This document shows, one piece after another, positions 8,825 to 17,931 of a stretch of 64,000 nt of DNA. The notes beneath the pieces were generated by a model, which was not told the DNA's origin, searched no databases, and saw nothing but the letters and a program-made list of their open reading frames with translations. Position numbers and translations under genes: made by a program. Origin of the DNA: Gemmatimonas aurantiaca T-27 (GTDB lineage Bacteria > Gemmatimonadota > Gemmatimonadetes > Gemmatimonadales > Gemmatimonadaceae); assembly GCF_000010305.1 (NCBI RefSeq), contig NC_012489.1, positions 2,053,646 to 2,117,645 of the forward strand, in the 5' to 3' direction. How positions within the stretch are numbered: the first letter of the stretch is position 1; each line of letters opens with the position of its first letter.

Positions 8825-9874
8825 TCAGGCCGCCTCGCAGGTGAGTGACGAGACGTCCGGATCGGACGCGGCCAGCCCACGCGCTTTGTACTCCTCGTAG
8901 AACTCGAGGTAGTTGGTGAAGATGGTTTCCACCTCGGCAAAATCCCGCACCTGATGCAGCTTGGCGCGCAGTTCGGCCGAATTGGGAAGCCCCTTCACAT
9001 ACCAGCCGAGGTGCTTGCGGAACTCGAGCGCGGCACCGATGGCGTCGACTTCATAGCCCTGCACCATGCGCGCATGATCGAGGGCGATGGCAAAACGCTC
9101 CTGCACCCCGGGCGTTTCAGGCACCGGCGTACCATCGATCAGCGCGCGGGTCTGCTTGAACACCCACGGCTGTCCGTACGAGCCACGGCCAATCATGATG
9201 CCGTCGGCCTTCGTGTGGTCGAGCATACGCTTGGCATCGAGCGCGGTCTTGATGTCGCCGTTGCCCAGCACCGGGATGTCCAGCGCTTCGGCCACCCGCG
9301 CGATCTCATCCCAGTTGGCGCTGCCGGAATACATCTGCGTACGCGTACGGGCGTGCAGCGCAAACACCTTGGCTCCCGCGTCCTGCATGCGCAGCGCGAT
9401 GCCCACCGGATCACGCATCTCCTCGTTCCAGCCACTGCGGGTCTTCACGGTGACTGGCAGTGGTGTGGCCTTCGACACGGCGCGGATGATCTCTTCGACC
9501 AGATCCAGGTCCTTGAGGCATCCTGACCCACCGTTCCGACGCACCACCTTCTTCACGGGGCAGCCGAAATTGATATCGACAAAGTCCGGCGAGAACATGT
9601 CCGTGACGAGCGCGGCCGCATCCGCCATGGCAGACGGTTCAGATCCGAAGATCTGTACGCCGATGGGTCGCTCTTCCGGGGCGAACCGCAACTTGCTGAT
9701 GGTCGCCTCATTCTCGCGGCGAATGCCCTCGGCCGACAGGAATTCGGTCACGACCACATCCGCACCATGGGCGTGACAGAGCCGCCGGAACGGTGACTCC
9801 GACACACCGGCCATCGGTGCCAGGTACAATGGGACCGAATGCGGGACGGCAAAGGGAAACGTCTTGCGGGACAT
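8825..9874 (-). CDS. dus: tRNA-dihydrouridine synthase (DusB-like)
   Basis: FMN- and NADPH-dependent enzyme of 349 aa that reduces uridine to dihydrouridine in tRNA. Features seen are the N-terminal YLAPMAGVSESPFRRL, INFGCP at about 102-106, and the catalytic Cys119 in NGGSGCL. Further in are VTVKTRSGWNEE, IPVLGNGDI and GIMIGRGSYGQPWVFKQ, which bind the FMN phosphate. The length and the FGCPVKKV motif favour the DusB subgroup. Its ATG at 9874 lies only 8 nt after a TAGCTT element, so the transcript may be leaderless. It is transcribed divergently from the ptsN-like gene. Confidence 0.93.
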   Translation of the reverse strand: MSRKTFPFAVPHSVPLYLAPMAGVSESPFRRLCHAHGADVVVTEFLSAEGIRRENEATISKLRFAPEERPIGVQIFGSEPSAMADAAALVTDMFSPDFVDINFGCPVKKVVRRNGGSGCLKDLDLVEEIIRAVSKATPLPVTVKTRSGWNEEMRDPVGIALRMQDAGAKVFALHARTRTQMYSGSANWDEIARVAEALDIPVLGNGDIKTALDAKRMLDHTKADGIMIGRGSYGQPWVFKQTRALIDGTPVPETPGVQERFAIALDHARMVQGYEVDAIGAALEFRKHLGWYVKGLPNSAELRAKLHQVRDFAEVETIFTNYLEFYEEYKARGLAASDPDVSSLTCEAA

Positions 9875-9882
9875 ATACTTGA

Positions 9883-9911
9883 AAGCTAGCCGGCCCGGAT
9901 CGGCGGGGCAA
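9883..9911 (-). promoter_or_regulatory. Candidate leaderless promoter of dus
   Basis: On the minus strand, TTGCCC (9911-9906) is followed after 17 bp by TAGCTT (9888-9883), and the dus ATG begins 8 nt later. A start site 6-8 nt after the -10 element would leave almost no 5' leader. The same TAGCTT appears just before the hisS and pccB starts. Confidence 0.5.
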
Positions 9912-9921
9912 CGCGCCCTGT

Positions 9922-9949
9922 TTGACAGGGACGGCCCTGCTGTTACGAT
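9922..9949 (+). promoter_or_regulatory. Promoter of the ptsN-like gene, probably leaderless
   Basis: A perfect -35 TTGACA (9922-9927) and TACGAT (9944-9949) are separated by 16 bp. The expected start site (about 9956) is within 2 nt of the ATG at 9958, and there is no room for a Shine-Dalgarno sequence. Confidence 0.65.
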
Positions 9950-9957
9950 TACGGGCT

Positions 9958-10410
9958 ATGGAACTGCGAGAGTTTTTCTCCGAAGACGCCGTCGCACTCG
10001 AGCTTCAGGGCACGAGCAAAGACGAGATCCTGAAGGAACTGATCGGGCTGCTCAAGCTCGATGAAAAGTCCGAGGGCATGCTGTTCAAGATGCTCAAGCG
10101 GCGCGAGAATCTCGGTTCCACCGGCATCGGCCGCGGCATCGCGATTCCCCACTGTCGTTCGCTCGTCGTCAACCGTCTGCGTGTGGCTTTTGGCCGCAAG
10201 AAGGACGGCGTCGACTTCAAGGCGATCGACGACAAGCCGGTCAACTTCTTCTTCCTGATCGTGGCGCCACCGCTCGAGGTGTCCAATCAGTATCTGCCGG
10301 TGTTGGGCAAGATCGCGCAGTTCAGCAAGGAAGGTGACGTGCCCACGCGCCTGCTCGAACTCACGTCGCCGGCGCAGTTCATGGCGCTGCTGGAAGAAAA
10401 GCGGGTCTGA
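9958..10410 (+). CDS. ptsN: PTS EIIA domain protein (PtsN / fructose-type IIA)
   Basis: A single-domain IIA protein of 150 aa. His65 in GRGIAIPHCRS is the expected phosphorylation site, and the preceding RRENLGSTGIG is the usual family context. Such proteins accept phosphate from HPr/NPr and usually regulate rather than transport. No PTS permease, HPr or EI gene is nearby, which favours the regulatory PtsN-type reading. I use ATG 9958 (MELREFFSED): the upstream in-frame start at 9922 would lie inside the -35 element. The substrate or regulatory partner cannot be read from the sequence. Confidence 0.85.
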   Translation: MELREFFSEDAVALELQGTSKDEILKELIGLLKLDEKSEGMLFKMLKRRENLGSTGIGRGIAIPHCRSLVVNRLRVAFGRKKDGVDFKAIDDKPVNFFFLIVAPPLEVSNQYLPVLGKIAQFSKEGDVPTRLLELTSPAQFMALLEEKRV

Positions 10411-10437
10411 CTGTAGGCTCGCCTCGGGAGAATGCCC

Positions 10438-13041
10438 TCAGGCGGACCGCACTTCATCCAGCAGTCGACGGACAGCGCCGAGCAATTGGCCGGCGCTGAA
10501 TGGCTTGGCAACAAAATGCAGTGAGTTGCTGGCAATCCCTTGCATGACCGCGTCGTCATCGGCGTAGCCGCTCATGAACAGCACAGGGATGGTGGGATAC
10601 TGCACTGCCACCCGCGCCGCGAACTCCGGTCCTGACACCTGCGGCATCACCACATCGCTGAGCACCATGTCCGGCGGCTCTGGCATGGCCTCGAGCAGTT
10701 CCCACGCCGCGAAGGCGCTGTCCGCTGCCGTCACCCGATACCCGGCCCGCGTGAGCAATGACGTGGTGGCCTTTCGCACGGCGCCATCATCCTCCACCAG
10801 CAGAATGTGCTCAGTGCCACCGGACGGATCACTGGCAACGGGATTCACTTCATGGGGAGTCTCCACGTCGGCAATGCCCGGGAACGTGATGACGATCTCC
10901 GTGCCCTGCCCCACATCCGACGTGACCACGATTTCACCACGCGCGGCCGTCACGATGCTGTACACCATCGCGAGGCCGAGGCCGGTGCCACGCTCACGGG
11001 TTTTGGTCGTGTAGAACGGTTCGAAGACCCGCGGCAGCACCTCAGGCGGAATGCCGGCACCGGAGTCACTCACCCGAAGACGCAAGTCACCAGCGGTGGT
11101 GCGCTCGGTGCTGATCGTGAGACAGCCACCGGCAGGCATGGCATCACGCGCATTGGCGGCAAGGTTCATCAACACCTGCTCGAGACGCCCATGATCGAAC
11201 ATCACGCGCGGCGCATCCGGCGCGACGGTGATGCGCACTTCGATCTGTTCGCCCACCAAGCGGGACAACAAGCGCCGCAACGCGTGGATGGCCGAGTTCA
11301 CATCGAGGCGTTCATCGTGCACCACCTGTCGACGACTGAACACGAGAATCTGCCGCGTGAGGGCGGATGCCCGTTGGGCGGCCCCGAGAATCTCACTTGC
11401 TTCCAGTCGATGTGATGACAGCAGCGGCAATTCATCGCGCAGCAATTCCGCGTTGGTGGCGATTGCCGACAGATAGTTGTTGAAATCGTGCGCGATACCA
11501 CCGGCGAATGCGCCGAGTGCCTCGAGTTTCTGCGCCTGCCGCAATTGTTCGCGTGACTGTTCCAGTTCGGCTTCGGCTCGACGACGCTCCGTCACATCGA
11601 TCATGATGCCCACCGCCACCGTCTCGTGTTCTCGCTCGATGGCGCCCACGAACAACTCCACCTGACGGCGTCCTCCCCATCGATCGCGCAACGTCCACGT
11701 GCCAGCGCGCATCGTGGAGGCGACATCGGGCAGCGGCAGTTCGGCGAACGCGTCCCGCTCGTCTTCGACGATGAGATCGAGCACCCGCGTGTCGGCGCCT
11801 ACTTCACTGGCGCCCACGAAGACCCCTGCGGCGTCATTGGCCTGTTCGATGCGGCCATCCGTGAGACGCCACGTCAGCATCGGCAGCGGACTCGTGGAGA
11901 ACAGATGCCGGTATCGTGCCTCGCTGGCTTCGAGGGCCCGTTCGCGATCGCTGACCGTATCGGCCAGCCGATTGAGCGAATGGGCCAATGCCTCGATTTC
12001 ATCACCACTGCGCACATTGGCGCGGCGATCCCGATCGCCCGCCGCCAGATCACCAGCCACCTCGGAGAGCGCCAGCAATGGGTCGGTGATGCGACGCGCG
12101 GTGAACAACGCAAATCCGATGAAGACCAGTGTGCCCATCAGGCCGATGAACAGATCCAGCAGAAACTGTCGTCGCGCGACTTCCAGCGTGGCCGACACCG
12201 GAATGCCGATATACAAAAGCCCATCGGTGGAGGCCAGCGGTGCGTGCGCGACCAGCCGATTGGTCCCGTCGAGCGATTTCACCTCCTGCACGGCGTCCGG
12301 GTGGGCAAAGTCCAGCGCCATCATCGACGAATCACCCGGGGACTGCTTGAGCCATGTATCCAGCTCGGCGCTGCGCAGAAGCACATCACCACCGCTCGTG
12401 AGCACGGTGAGCACGGATCCCTCGGGCAGATCCCGCACCAGGCGTATTGCAGCCAGCGAATCCACGGCGATCGAAGCACCGGCGATGCCCAGAGGCCTGG
12501 CGCTGTTCTCTGAAAGGATGGGCATGGTGAGAGGCAGCACCCATCCCGTGTCGGCCAGCACCACCGAGCGCCTGGCACGTCCCACCGCGTACCGACGCGT
12601 GCGCATTACCTCCTGGAATGGCTCGGTATTGGCCATGTTCGGCAGCGCCGGCCCCATTGCGGCCCGCCGCAGTGAGCCATGTATGTCGCCCAATGTGTCC
12701 GTGATGAACACGTTGGTGAGATTGATGCTCGTCTCATCGAACACATGGCGCAGCAGCGAATCATTGCGTTCCGGCGGGTCCTCGATCCTGAGCAGTCGGG
12801 ACACGGACGCCAGAATCGTGTGCACGGCATTGACGTCGGCATCGAACAACTGCGCCGCCCGCCGAGCGGTGGCCAGGCTGCGCTCGGCCAACAGTTCCTG
12901 TTCACTCCGCCACCGTTCCACGGCCCGCACCAGCGAGATCAGCGCGATCGGCAACGTCAGCGACAGCGCCAGGAGGAACAGGCGCCGGCGGATACCCGCC
13001 CGGAAGGGCTTGGGGACGAAGCGGTTGGACGGGGAGGCCAT
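10438..13041 (-). CDS. Hybrid sensor histidine kinase / response regulator (Cache-HAMP-PAS-HisKA-HATPase-REC)
   Basis: A single-chain two-component sensor of 867 aa (numbered from ATG 13041). The order is TM about 20-38, a Cache-like periplasmic domain 40-290, TM 293-313, HAMP 314-370, PAS 375-485, and HisKA with His518 (GGIAHDFNN). Next come HATPase_c with the N box NLAANARDAM, DSGAGIP and GTGLGLAMVYSIV, then a C-terminal receiver with Asp796 (LSDVVMP) and Lys846 (VAKPF). The kinase is of the IAHDFNN type common in hybrid kinases. It has no cognate output regulator or HPt protein nearby, so its target is unknown. The frame is open upstream to an ATG at 13095, which cannot be excluded as the start. 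Confidence 0.92.
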   Translation of the reverse strand: MASPSNRFVPKPFRAGIRRRLFLLALSLTLPIALISLVRAVERWRSEQELLAERSLATARRAAQLFDADVNAVHTILASVSRLLRIEDPPERNDSLLRHVFDETSINLTNVFITDTLGDIHGSLRRAAMGPALPNMANTEPFQEVMRTRRYAVGRARRSVVLADTGWVLPLTMPILSENSARPLGIAGASIAVDSLAAIRLVRDLPEGSVLTVLTSGGDVLLRSAELDTWLKQSPGDSSMMALDFAHPDAVQEVKSLDGTNRLVAHAPLASTDGLLYIGIPVSATLEVARRQFLLDLFIGLMGTLVFIGFALFTARRITDPLLALSEVAGDLAAGDRDRRANVRSGDEIEALAHSLNRLADTVSDRERALEASEARYRHLFSTSPLPMLTWRLTDGRIEQANDAAGVFVGASEVGADTRVLDLIVEDERDAFAELPLPDVASTMRAGTWTLRDRWGGRRQVELFVGAIEREHETVAVGIMIDVTERRRAEAELEQSREQLRQAQKLEALGAFAGGIAHDFNNYLSAIATNAELLRDELPLLSSHRLEASEILGAAQRASALTRQILVFSRRQVVHDERLDVNSAIHALRRLLSRLVGEQIEVRITVAPDAPRVMFDHGRLEQVLMNLAANARDAMPAGGCLTISTERTTAGDLRLRVSDSGAGIPPEVLPRVFEPFYTTKTRERGTGLGLAMVYSIVTAARGEIVVTSDVGQGTEIVITFPGIADVETPHEVNPVASDPSGGTEHILLVEDDGAVRKATTSLLTRAGYRVTAADSAFAAWELLEAMPEPPDMVLSDVVMPQVSGPEFAARVAVQYPTIPVLFMSGYADDDAVMQGIASNSLHFVAKPFSAGQLLGAVRRLLDEVRSA

Positions 13042-13151
13042 CGCTGGTGACGCTAGTGGTGCCGCGCCGAGCTCGCCAGAGCACCAAGGACACATACCCG
13101 GTCCGATGGATCACATCTGACGACGGTACAGAGGCGGCCAAGAAATCTCAC

Positions 13152-14513
13152 CTAGAGGTGAGTATCGATCACCACACGCCGGAGATCCCGGCGCATACGC
13201 CAGTATACCCGCAGACTCTGCAGAATGGCCGCTGCCGCCAGGCCGGCCACCAGCCCCACCCAGAAGCCCCGCTCACGCATGGGGGTGCGAAAGCCCAGGT
13301 AGGCGCCCAGCGGCACCCCGATCCCCCAGAAAGCGATCATGTGCAGCACGGCGGGCACCCGTGTGTCGCCGGTGCCGCGTAACACCCCGCTGGTGACCGC
13401 CTGCAGGCCATCAAAGACCTGGAACCAGCCCGCCAAGGGGATGAGAGCTACGGCCACCGCCACGGTGGCGGCCTCGGTGGTGTACAGCGTGGCCAGTTCG
13501 CGAGGAAAGAGGATGAACACCACCGCGCTCAGGCACATGAAGCCCACGCCGCACACAATGGCCGCGGCAGCGTCTCGGCGAGCCGTGGTCACGTCTCCGC
13601 GGCCGATGGCACGCCCCACCACGGCGGAGGCGGCACCGGAGATGCCCAGCGGCACCATGAACGTCATGGCGGCCATGTTGAGGGCGATTTCGTGACCGGC
13701 GAGTGAGGCCGTGCCCATCCAGCCCATGAAGAGCGCCGTCAGGCCAAACGCAAAGCTCTCGAAGAACCACTGGGTGCCGATGGGCACACCGATGCGCACC
13801 ATCCGGGCGAAGGGGGTCCACTGCCAGCTTTCCGGGTACCAGGGGCGCACTTTGTCACGCAGCAGCGGCCAGGCCAGCCACAGCAACATGAACATCATCA
13901 CCCATGTCGAAATGGCCGTGGCATAACCCGCACCCGCCACACCAAGCGCCGGAAATCCGAGGTTCCCAAAAATCAGCAGCCAGTTCACCGCCGCATTCAC
14001 GAGATTGGCCACGAGCGCCGCGATGATGATCGGGCGCACCGGCCCCATCGCCTGCAGCGTCTGCCGAAAGACCGTGAACAGGAAAAATGGCAGCGCACCG
14101 ATGGCGCGGCGGCGGGCATACACGGCGGTTTCGCCGATGACGTCCGGCGGCTGCTCCAGCGCACCCAACAACCACTCGCCCGGCATGAGCGCGAGGGTGA
14201 CCACGACGGCCGCTGCGGTGGCCAGCAGCAGTCCGCGCTGCACACCGCGTGAGGCGGCGGCATGATCACCGGCACCGACCGCCTGTGCCACCACCGGGTC
14301 GATGGCGAACAGCAGCCCGATGCCGAAGACGCTGATGTTGAAGAAGTAAAAATTGCCCAGGGCCACGGCCGCGATGGCGGCGCCGCCGAGTTTGCCGACC
14401 ATGATGGCGTCGACAACGCCCATGGCCTGGATACCCACATTGATCAGAACGATGGGCGCGGCAACCTGCGCCATCTCACGCAGGTCGCGCTGCCACCCGC
14501 GTGAGAGCTGCAT
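13152..14513 (-). CDS. MATE-family multidrug/cation efflux transporter
   Basis: Inner-membrane protein of 453 aa with about twelve hydrophobic segments in two similar halves, as in NorM-type MATE exporters. Recognisable stretches are APIVLINVGIQAMGVVDAIM near the N terminus, GLLFAIDPVVAQAVGAGD, and in the second half GIPIGTQWFFESFAFGL and a GRGD-containing loop. MATE proteins export cationic compounds with H+ or Na+. The substrate cannot be predicted. It lies about 110 bp downstream of the hybrid kinase start, in the same direction but not overlapping. Confidence 0.92.
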   Translation of the reverse strand: MQLSRGWQRDLREMAQVAAPIVLINVGIQAMGVVDAIMVGKLGGAAIAAVALGNFYFFNISVFGIGLLFAIDPVVAQAVGAGDHAAASRGVQRGLLLATAAAVVVTLALMPGEWLLGALEQPPDVIGETAVYARRRAIGALPFFLFTVFRQTLQAMGPVRPIIIAALVANLVNAAVNWLLIFGNLGFPALGVAGAGYATAISTWVMMFMLLWLAWPLLRDKVRPWYPESWQWTPFARMVRIGVPIGTQWFFESFAFGLTALFMGWMGTASLAGHEIALNMAAMTFMVPLGISGAASAVVGRAIGRGDVTTARRDAAAAIVCGVGFMCLSAVVFILFPRELATLYTTEAATVAVAVALIPLAGWFQVFDGLQAVTSGVLRGTGDTRVPAVLHMIAFWGIGVPLGAYLGFRTPMRERGFWVGLVAGLAAAAILQSLRVYWRMRRDLRRVVIDTHL

Positions 14514-14534
14514 CGGGAGTAAGGCGAAAAATGC

Positions 14535-16109
14535 TTAGCGCGAAGAGCCCCGCTTGGCGGTGCTCACGAGCTCACGAACTTCGCGCAACAGACGCTGCGC
14601 ATCGTAGGGAATGCCATCTTTGATGGTCCAGGCCACACCACCTCCCGGACCGGCCGCCGCATCGGCACGCGGCGGATAAAACACCTTCAGGTCTTCGAGC
14701 GGATTGCCATTGAGCACGACGAGGTCGGCCAGGTATCCGGGACGCACACGGCCAAGGTTTTCCTGTTGCCCAAGGATCAACGCATTGTTGGCCGTGGCAT
14801 GCTGCAGGACCTTCAAGGTAGGGAAACCGGCTTCCTGATGCAGTTCCAGCTCCCGGATCAGACCGAAGCCGTACACCTGATAGATGAAGCCCGCGTCTTC
14901 TCCTGCTCCGACTACCCCGCCAAGACGCTCGAAGTCACGCACGGCGCCAAACCAGATGCGGTAGTTCTCTTTCCAGAACGCTTCGTCGGTGCTGCTCCAG
15001 TTGGCGAAGTACGAGCCATGGTTGGAGAGATCGGGCTTGAAGTACTTCTCGAGGGTGGGGTGCAGGTACTGCGCATACCAGGGCTGCGTTTCCGCGCGCT
15101 GGAGATCGCGGCTCGCCTCGTAGATGTCGAGCGTCGGGTTCCAGGCCACGCCCCCTTTCACCATCGCTTTCAACACTTCCTGCAGGCGTGCCGGCTCGGC
15201 TTCACGCCAGAGTCGACCGGCGAGGCGGAAGCGCATGCCTTCATCGGCGTAGTTGAAGTTGGATGGGAACTGCTGCACCCCATCGGGGATGGCGGCGTCG
15301 GGCACCCCATACCAGTGCTCGAGACTCGTCAGACCATTGGCTGCCGCATCGAGCGCATTGGTCTCGTCCACGGCCATGTGGTGCGCCACGCGCAGCCCCT
15401 GCTTTTTGGCTTCGTCGAGTACGGGCCCATATACGTCCTTGTCCATGCCAAAGAGCTTGAGTCCATCCACACCCTGTGTCTTGAGGTCGCGCACGCGCTG
15501 GCGGGCCTCGACTTCGTTGCGCGGCACCGGCATGTAGGCATAGCGCGCATACACGTAGAAACGCGGCGCCATCACTTCGCCGGCGAGACTGCGCGCACGG
15601 AGCTGCAGGGTCTTGGGCGTTTCACTGGACACATCACGTACCGTGGTCACGCCCATGCCCAGCCACAGCTTGAACTGGTACTCGAGCGGCTGCGCCTGGC
15701 CGGCGCGCTCGTCCTGTACATGCCCATGCAGGTTGATCAGGCCTGGCACCACGTACTTGCCGCTGGCATCGATTTCCACATCGGCCGCGGGCCGACGCGC
15801 GGTGCCGTTGCGAATGGCCGCCGGATCGATACCGACAATCTGCGTGATGCGATTGCCTTCAATGATGATGTCCTTCGGGCCCTCGGCCGGCGTGCCGTTG
15901 CCTTCCACCACAATGGCGCCGCGAATGACCAGACGACGCGGCCGCACCCCGTGGGTCGGCGCGGTCTGCGCAGCCAGCACGTCCGCCGCCACGAGCAGGG
16001 CGCTCGTCGACACCATCGCCGACGCCACCACCGTGGCGAGGATCGCGCGGGGCACGCGACGCGGGGCACTGCGTGCAACGAAGCAGGACGTGGTCAGGGA
16101 GAACGCCAT
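14535..16109 (-). CDS. Secreted amidohydrolase-superfamily metalloenzyme
   Basis: 524 aa from ATG 16109. A signal peptide (about residues 18-46, ending near VLAA) precedes an amidohydrolase barrel. Visible metal-site elements are INLHGHVQDE (HxH, His128/His130), VDGLKLFG (the Lys that is usually carboxylated), VAHHMAVDE and SLEHWYG (His ligands), and GAGEDAGF (Asp). The C-terminal strand VRPGYLADLVVLNGNPLEDL is typical of imidazolonepropionase/prolidase-like family members. The substrate is unknown; secreted relatives are often annotated as peptidases or dipeptidases. The open frame reaches a GTG at 16196, but the signal peptide argues for the internal ATG. Confidence 0.85.
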   Translation of the reverse strand: MAFSLTTSCFVARSAPRRVPRAILATVVASAMVSTSALLVAADVLAAQTAPTHGVRPRRLVIRGAIVVEGNGTPAEGPKDIIIEGNRITQIVGIDPAAIRNGTARRPAADVEIDASGKYVVPGLINLHGHVQDERAGQAQPLEYQFKLWLGMGVTTVRDVSSETPKTLQLRARSLAGEVMAPRFYVYARYAYMPVPRNEVEARQRVRDLKTQGVDGLKLFGMDKDVYGPVLDEAKKQGLRVAHHMAVDETNALDAAANGLTSLEHWYGVPDAAIPDGVQQFPSNFNYADEGMRFRLAGRLWREAEPARLQEVLKAMVKGGVAWNPTLDIYEASRDLQRAETQPWYAQYLHPTLEKYFKPDLSNHGSYFANWSSTDEAFWKENYRIWFGAVRDFERLGGVVGAGEDAGFIYQVYGFGLIRELELHQEAGFPTLKVLQHATANNALILGQQENLGRVRPGYLADLVVLNGNPLEDLKVFYPPRADAAAGPGGGVAWTIKDGIPYDAQRLLREVRELVSTAKRGSSR

Positions 16110-16222
16110 GATGCGTATCCGGAGGAAATGGAAGGGGCTCGCCGGCATGGGCGGCACGTCGCGAATCCCCGAGGATAACGCGAAATTGCAGAACACGTCA
16201 GTCCGTCACTGCAGCTCGCCGC

Positions 16223-16228
16223 TATCCT
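16223..16228 (+). promoter_or_regulatory. Possible -10 element directly before the pentapeptide gene
   Basis: TATCCT ends 6 nt before the ATG at 16235, the spacing expected of a leaderless transcript. There is no clear -35 hexamer, so this is weak evidence on its own. Confidence 0.3.
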
Positions 16229-16234
16229 CTTGTC

Positions 16235-16972
16235 ATGCCACTCGCACCCGAAAGCCGTCTTCATGGTGAGGACCTGTCGCAGGAACGCTTCGCCGATCTC
16301 GATCTCACGGGTTCCACATTCGAGGCGTGCACGTTTGTCGACGTGCGCTTCGCCGGCACCCGCTTCGAGGCGTCACGTTTCATGCGGTGTCGCTTTGTGC
16401 GGTGTCATTTTGCGAACGTGGAGTTCCGGGACAGTCACTTCGTCGAGTGTGACTTCACGGACGATGCCGGTCATACCGGTGCCCATTTTTCGCTCTCGCG
16501 TATGGAGCAGGCGCGATTCGAGCGCTGTGATCTGTCGTTCGTCCGGTTCGAGCGCTGCGATCTCTATTGCCTGCGGCTGACGAGCTGCAACTTGCGTGGC
16601 AGCGCGTTTGTGCGAGTCGAGTTCTCGCGCGGCTTTTCGCGCAAGATCGTGAAATGGGCGGGCTGGATGACCGACTGCAATTTTGAATTTGCAAACCTCA
16701 ACGGCTTGCGACTGCGCGAAGGCGATTTGCGCGAAAGTCGGTTCCGCGAGGCGGTGCTGCATCAGGCGGATCTCGAGGACACGGATCTGCGCGATGCCGA
16801 TCTCACACGGGCCGCCCTCGATGGCGCGAGACTCGCGCGCGCCGATGTGCGTGGGGCAACGATCGACGGGCTCAACCTGCAGTCACTGAGCAGTTTCGAG
16901 GGGCTGGTGATCACGGGGAGTCAACAGTTCCCACTCTTGTCAGCCATGGGGCTCGACGTGCACCCCGATTGA
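16235..16972 (+). CDS. Pentapeptide-repeat protein
   Basis: 245 aa built almost entirely of A(D/N)LXX-like fivefold repeats. Two blocks (about residues 15-80 and 145-215) contain units such as FEACTF, FAGTRF, RCRFVRCHF, ADLEDTDLRDADLTRA and ADVRGATIDGLNL. These fold as a right-handed quadrilateral beta helix. Families of this kind include Qnr and MfpA, which mimic DNA and protect gyrase, but most members have no known role. Between the blocks (roughly 100-145) is a less regular stretch with several Cys residues. It is transcribed divergently from the amidohydrolase and converges on the pirin gene 10 bp away. Confidence 0.88.
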   Translation: MPLAPESRLHGEDLSQERFADLDLTGSTFEACTFVDVRFAGTRFEASRFMRCRFVRCHFANVEFRDSHFVECDFTDDAGHTGAHFSLSRMEQARFERCDLSFVRFERCDLYCLRLTSCNLRGSAFVRVEFSRGFSRKIVKWAGWMTDCNFEFANLNGLRLREGDLRESRFREAVLHQADLEDTDLRDADLTRAALDGARLARADVRGATIDGLNLQSLSSFEGLVITGSQQFPLLSAMGLDVHPD

Positions 16973-16982
16973 GGGATGTACC

Positions 16983-17918
16983 TTATTCCGGTAGCGGCAT
17001 GAACTCGTCGCGATCGTCTGGTGGAAGGTCGAACAACCCCTGCCCCCACCGGGCACGCCGATAGTCCTCTTTGGCCGACTCGATCCGGTCGCGGCGCGAG
17101 GAGACGAAGTTCCACCAGATGTAGCGGGGACCGTTGAGGGTCGCGCCGCCGAGCAGCATGAGGCGTGCTCCACGCGGTCCGGCCGTGACGGCGAGTGCGT
17201 CGCCAGGGCGAAACACCATCATGCGCTGGGCCTCGAACGTCTGACCGGCGACCACCAGCGAACCTTCCACCACGTAGATGCCGCGATCCTCGTGGTCATC
17301 GGGCAACGGCAGCCGTGCATGCGGTTGCAGCACGACATCCGCGTAAAAGGCATCGGAGTACAAGTGCGCGGGTGCCTGCTGGCCATACGCGTGGCCGAGG
17401 ATCAGGCGCACCGATGTGCCGGCATCTTCGATCACGGGCAATGCATCGACCCCATGATGCGAAAACGTGGGCAGCATGTCCTCGTCGCTTTCCGGTAGCG
17501 CCACCCAGGTCTGGATGCCGAAGAGTCGGTTGGGGTGCTGGCGATGCAACGCGGGCGTGCGTTCCGAGTGTGTGACGCCCTTGCCGGCCACCATCCAGTT
17601 CACGGCGCCGGGCGTGATCACCTGATTGGTGCCGATGCTGTCTTGGTGGTGGAACTCACCCTGGAAAAGGTACGTGACGGTACCCAGGCCGATGTGCGGA
17701 TGGGGACGCACATCCACACCGTGCCCCGTCAACAGCTCCGCCGGACCGACCTGGTCGAAGAAGATGAAGGGACCAACCATCTGCCGGCTGGGGGCAGGCA
17801 AGGCACGGCGTACCTCGAATCGGCCGATGTCACGCGCCCGGGGCACGATCACCGTCTCGATCGCGTCCAGGTCACCGGGAGACGGACACCCGGGCTCCAG
17901 TGCAGGATTCCAACTCAC
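16983..17918 (-). CDS. Pirin family protein
   Basis: Bicupin protein of 311 aa. The N-terminal cupin shows the metal-binding pattern DVRPHPHIGLGTVTYLFQGEFHHQDS (His, His and a later His/Glu), followed by PGAVNWMVAGKGVTHSER, a hallmark of pirins. Bacterial pirins such as YhhW can act as quercetin dioxygenases or as regulators; the role here is not determined. I use GTG 17918, which is preceded by GAGGG six bases upstream. The open frame continues to an ATG at 17972 inside coaA. It follows coaA by 13 bp and is probably co-transcribed with it. Confidence 0.9.
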   Translation of the reverse strand: MSWNPALEPGCPSPGDLDAIETVIVPRARDIGRFEVRRALPAPSRQMVGPFIFFDQVGPAELLTGHGVDVRPHPHIGLGTVTYLFQGEFHHQDSIGTNQVITPGAVNWMVAGKGVTHSERTPALHRQHPNRLFGIQTWVALPESDEDMLPTFSHHGVDALPVIEDAGTSVRLILGHAYGQQAPAHLYSDAFYADVVLQPHARLPLPDDHEDRGIYVVEGSLVVAGQTFEAQRMMVFRPGDALAVTAGPRGARLMLLGGATLNGPRYIWWNFVSSRRDRIESAKEDYRRARWGQGLFDLPPDDRDEFMPLPE

Positions 17919-17931
17919 AACGTGCCCTCGC

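Noticed and set aside
8520-8900. Plus-strand open frames covering ssrA
   Set aside because: They run over the tmRNA gene and the dus end, and have no recognisable protein features.
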